A DNA stretch of 64,000 nt, from assembly GCA_037074705.1 (NCBI GenBank), contig CM073590.1, positions 206,504,746-206,568,745 on the forward strand, in the 5' to 3' direction. Under the pieces are notes generated by a model. That model was given only the letters and a program-made list of their open reading frames with translations. It had not been told where the DNA came from and ran no database searches. This DNA comes from Zhengitettix transpicula. Its lineage: Eukaryota; Arthropoda; Insecta; Orthoptera; Tetrigidae. Of the stretch, positions 59,883-64,000 are shown one piece after another (position 1 is the first letter of the stretch; every line of letters starts with the position of its first letter). Both the position numbers and the translations under genes were made by a program.

Positions 59883-62625
59883 GCCTCTAAATTTAATGCG
59901 TTAATTCAAAATCCTGGAATCCCAAGATCGGGAAACTGAACTGTCGTTAAATTTTAAGCAATGCCTATTATTATTATTTTGATTATCAAAATTTCTTAAA
60001 CAATACTTAATAAGCTTGCAACTTAATAAATATAGTTAAATGTTTTGTTAGCTTAAAAATCATAAAAAGGTCACTTTTAGGCAAGGAATTTGTTTTGGAT
60101 TTATTGCTTGTATAAACCGTATAATATGTATAAGTCCTTGGAGGAAAGTATTACGCATGTGCTTCTGTGACACAATTTCATTACGAAACCGAAAAAAATT
60201 TCTACAAAACACATCGTCATAATAACTGCTCAAAACTCCACACGTTTCTCATGAAAATTAAACGTAACCTGAATAAATTCGTAGATATAATCAACATAAT
60301 TATTAATTGTTATTAATGAAAAGTACGGTATTTGTTCTGATTATGTACTAACAATAGCGCCGTTTAAAACCATTCTGATAATTTTTAGAGTGCCTGTATG
60401 TGCATTGGCGGATTATACATGTGAAACCAAAATTAAACAGGTGAGAAAATTACCCCGTTGACAAATATGGGACTGCAAGGTCATCCAGCCTCATAAATGG
60501 CGACATTCATTGCTCTGCGTTGCTTAAATCGAATGCCTGAACTTCATCCGTTGCCAATTAGTCGTTATAAGTGGATATGCATGTTTTTAATAAATGTGGT
60601 AATAATATTCCTCGTCGTTTTTCTCCTGTGAAAGGACGTTGACATTGACTCATAACAAGTATTGAAGAAGTCTGACAAAATGATTGACTTATCGCTATTG
60701 AGAGCGAGAATGGCTTAAGTGGCCAACAAAAAATCTAGTTGCCTAATTTTTTCGTAACGGTTATGGATTATTTATAAATCTTTAAGCTAAATAAATTAAT
60801 AAATTCAGTTTGACGACAGAAACACTCATCAATTTAAGATTCTGTTCGTAATTTGTTGTATTTATTTGTGAAGATAACCACAAAAAAACGATAAAGTTTG
60901 CTAATTTAATGTCTCTAAAACTTTATTTTTATACGATTGCATTCAAATTAGCATTTAATTAAATTTACATTTCACATTATTTTGTGTCGTTGTTTTCAAT
61001 CAACAGAAATGGATGAATACGAAACAAAAAAGGGGGAAAAATCTCCTGAAATGCTAAAGAATAAATTGTGAACAGTATCAGTGGTTTTCATTATTATTTA
61101 TTATGATAAAATAAATTTCAAATACTACAGCGACACGAGACAGAAAATCTTTCATTGCGTTTTAGCCCATGTCGGCAGTTGAGTGAATTTTTAATCCAGT
61201 CTTATCACTTACATACTTCACCCACGTTCTGGATCACTGACCTTCACGTAATTATAAAACTTTCCCAAGTCCTCCAAAGGTTTTGCTTCCCTTTTAGTTC
61301 AGAGCAAGTCTGAAATTTCAGAACGTAACCTGACGATACGAGGGAAATTAAGGCAGGCAACATCACATCAAAGTCGAAGTTGGTAAATAACGGCGTTGCA
61401 TACTTATTATCGCGGTACTAATATCCAGAGAGAAAAGCTGAAAGCTCATTTTTATGCATTGGTAAGCATTTTGCAATTATCATAAATTAAAACTGATTTT
61501 TATTCATAACAAAGCTGTCAAAACTCAGCTTTCAGTTAGTTATATTAAAATAGTCAAATAAGGATGTTCTGGAAATGCAAAAAACCAAATTATCATTAAT
61601 TTTATATTCATTAGGCACATAATAATTTTAATAGAAATATCACTGTGGGATTATTCTCCCATAAGTTATGACGGTACGGTATTAATTAGTTACTTTTAAT
61701 TATGAGCATAAAACGCAGAATCGTTCTACGAATCAAAATAAAAACGTCATGACTTTAATTTTTACGGAAAAAATTAATTAGTAACATTTGCGATGAAATT
61801 CATTCGACATGTGGGTTCTAATTAAAATTCAGTGCAATTGTCAAAATTGAATCATAATATTTTTTCCAGCTCCAGAAGACAATAAATTAAACATATCAAT
61901 ATAGGTTTTAACATGATAATTCTTTGCAGTCTATTCATAATTCTGGAGTTCCACAAAATAATACAATAAGCCATAAGACAATACTTTACGACGGGTCTGC
62001 ACAAAAACCACTGACATCGTAGTGCTGTAGAAAATAGCACATGAACGCAATGGATTCTTCATTCTGAGAGAGAAGTTTCCATTGAATTCCCGAATTTGTA
62101 GAATTCTACTTTTCAGCCCGAGAGAAATCCATAAAGGAAGAAATGAGGAGAGTGATAGTGTTAAGCTCTGTCTGGAGAAGATAATTTCCCTACTTCTATT
62201 TCTGTCTATTAATAATGTAAAATGTTGATTAGTAAGCTGCCAAAAATAATGCAAACAATTATGGAACTGTTTAGAATCTATTAATAAGACACTGTTTACA
62301 CCTAATTTATTATTCATTTGGCCTTTGAGTTACAACTAATGATTACTGATAGAGGTACCTTCCAAGAACAGAGATGTTCAAATAAATAGTACAGCACCAA
62401 ATTGAAATCTTTCATTTAAATAATGGAAAATAATCTAATGTAATGCAATTAATATTGAGCATCAAATACTAACTCTTACGAATAATCACTACATTTTTTA
62501 AACAAGGAATGAGAATCCAGTAACGACGACTTTTCAAAATAATAGTTGGCCATATACAATATATTTAAGGTTAAATATGAAATTTATAAAAAGCGATCAA
62601 ATTTTATATTAAGTAAGTTTTTCGT
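59883..62625. other. AT-rich intronic DNA
   Basis: No gene recognised. A 128-codon minus-strand frame at 61931-62317 is AT-driven and matches nothing I know. Confidence 0.45.
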
Positions 62626-63198
62626 AGGTAGCGAAAATTAGTCGATTTAAAACTCCAAGCAACATTCAACATAAAAGAACTTTCACTAGTTATAACACAC
62701 AGGTGTTGTAGTGTCCGCAATAGTGTCACTAATACGCTGATTATTCCTAATTGCTCGGAAATATAACAACCCTTAATTAGACGGTAATGACTTCAGAAAT
62801 AGCAAGTATAGCGCGATTGTCATAAAAAAACGTCGAATTAAAACTTGGCTACGAGTTTATTGGCCCGATGCGAACGCGAGGAATCGATTTCGATTGTTTT
62901 GTCAGCAACAGACTGCAAGAATAATGTGCTTTACTCTATAAATGTTTGTCACGTAATGTCTTTCCCCACAAATTGCATTTATGTTTCCAATGATCCTCGT
63001 AAACGAATTCGCTTCTGTTTAACTGTAAAACTCCAAATGTCAAGGAGTACAGCCACCTAAACTATAAATCATTACGAGACATACGAAAAACCATAGTTAA
63101 ATATGGTTATAAATAACTAATTACCAATATTTTTCATTTCAGAAGCACTGAAAGTAATTTTTCCCGGGAAACTAGTCACATCAGAAAGTTAAAATTCC
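62626..63198 (+). repeat. 573 bp tandem unit, copy 1
   Basis: The block from AGGTAGCGAAAATTAG through CACATCAGAAAGTTAAAATT repeats directly at 63199. Differences between copies are very few (for example TAGTCGATT against TAGACGATT, ACACAGGTGTTGTAG against CCACAGGTGTTATAG). Each copy contains the same 71-codon frame beginning TTGGCTACGAG, which is not recognised. Its identity between copies says nothing about coding, because the whole unit is nearly identical. Confidence 0.95.
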
Positions 63199-64000
63199 AG
63201 GTAGCGAAAATTAGACGATTTAAAACTCCAAGCAACATTCAACATAAAAGAACTTTCACTAGTTATAACCCACAGGTGTTATAGTGTCCGCAATAGTGTC
63301 ACTAATACGCTGATTATTCCTAATTGCTCGGAAATATAACAACCCTTAATTAGACGGTAATGACTTCAGAAATAGCAAGTTTTTTTTTTTTTTAGGGCAA
63401 CAGGCTACATGAGGGTGATCCACATTGGGCAACTCCCCTTTAATAGCATAGGAAGGGATTAGAAAAGGGGGATGCGGAAGGGTAGAGGAAGGTAGCCAAG
63501 GGTTAACTAGGGCCCCCGGGCTATATTTTAAGGATCCTACCCGGCATTCGCCTAAAGGAATGCAGGGAAAACCCTAGAAAAACCTGCATCGGGTAGGTCG
63601 GGCATTTGGTAGTCTAGCGCGATTGTCATAAAAAAACGTCGAATTAAAACTTGGCTACGAGTTTATTGGCCCGATGCGAACGCGAGGAATCGATTTCGAT
63701 TGTTTTGTCAGCAACAGACTGCAAGAATAATGTGCTTTACTCTATAAATGTTTGTCACGTAATGTCTTTCCCCACAAATTGCATTTATGTTTCCAATGAT
63801 CCTCGTAAACGAATTCGCTTCTGTTTAACTGTAAAACTCCAAATGTCAAGGAGTACAGCCACCTAAACTATAAATCATTACGAGACATACGAAAAACCAT
63901 AGTTAAATATGGTTATAAATAACTAATTACCAATATTTTTCATTTCAGAAGCACTGAAAGTAATTTTTCCCGGGAAACTAGTCACATCAGAAAGTTAAAA
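63199..64000 (+). repeat. 573 bp tandem unit, copy 2, interrupted by a retroposon and cut by the window edge
   Basis: Copy 2 follows copy 1 without a gap and aligns to it through the last base of the window, apart from a 233 bp insertion after AATAGCAAGT (63371-63380). The array may continue to the right. Confidence 0.95.
63381..63613 (-). mobile_element. Poly(A) retroposon, subfamily A, inside tandem copy 2
   Basis: A T run, then AGGGCAACAGGCTACATGAG, CCGGGCTATATTTTAAGGAT and CCTGCATCGGGTAGGTCGGG; 5'-truncated at GGGCATTTGGT. Comparison with copy 1 of the tandem unit gives the pre-insertion sequence GCAAGTATAGCGCG. The right junction reads AGTCTAGCGCG, so any target duplication is only AGT or there is none. 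Confidence 0.9.

Noticed and set aside
62845..63866. An identical 71-codon frame in both tandem copies
   Set aside because: The whole 573 bp unit is nearly identical, so conservation of the frame carries no information, and no family resemblance is seen.
1..64000. CRISPR arrays, bacterial operons, phage or plasmid features
   Set aside because: No regularly spaced repeats with unique spacers, no Shine-Dalgarno-led genes and no prokaryotic gene density were found. Splice signals and element types are animal.

Overview
The window looks like nuclear DNA from an insect with a large, AT-rich, transposon-dense genome. It shows no bacterial-style gene packing, operons or ribosome binding sites. Instead there is one short recognisable protein-coding exon with a strong splice donor, and tens of kilobases of AT-rich DNA filled with decayed mobile elements. 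The exon matches the N-terminus, TM1 and TM2 of the insect alpha1-like octopamine receptor Oamb, from recognition of the family pattern rather than a database search. A cockroach, termite or similar polyneopteran would fit the repeat load, but the window does not prove the taxon.

Layout. 1-470 is the 3' end of a LINE. About 690-878 is a CpG-rich block ending in AAG|GTAAGC, a candidate 5' exon. 879-36514 is repeat-rich DNA that would be a 35.6 kb intron if that exon belongs to the receptor. 36515-36719 is a second GC-rich candidate 5' exon with an acceptor and a donor. 37218-37469 is the coding exon, 84 codons, phase 0. Everything from 37470 to the window end appears to be its downstream intron, at least 26.5 kb; the TM3 exon is not seen.

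Mobile elements. (1) Two copies of one mariner family, 7353-8632 (-) and 47625-48930 (+), both with TIRs and TA duplications and both inactivated, plus older mariner relics at 11503-11815 and 41970-42625. (2) Helitron-like elements at 29691-32073 and 49303-50694, with fragments at 19153 and 45221. (3) About a dozen copies of one poly(A)-tailed retroposon family, several with 9-12 bp target-site duplications. (4) LINE C-terminal relics at 1-470, 9636-10075 and 32345-33178. (5) Two tRNA-derived segments. (6) Two (TA)n-bounded miniature LTR-like elements. (7) At least four families of long inverted-repeat (foldback) elements. (8) A 573 bp tandem duplication at the right edge, whose second copy carries a retroposon that the first lacks.

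The most unusual signal is in the foldback families. Their arms repeatedly carry a CUGAnGA - short hairpin - GAAA block. In the best family the spacing is 17 nt in most copies and the hairpin stem shows a base-pair swap between copies. This resembles the catalytic core of a hammerhead ribozyme, but partner helices I and III were not found, so it is a lead and not a ribozyme call.
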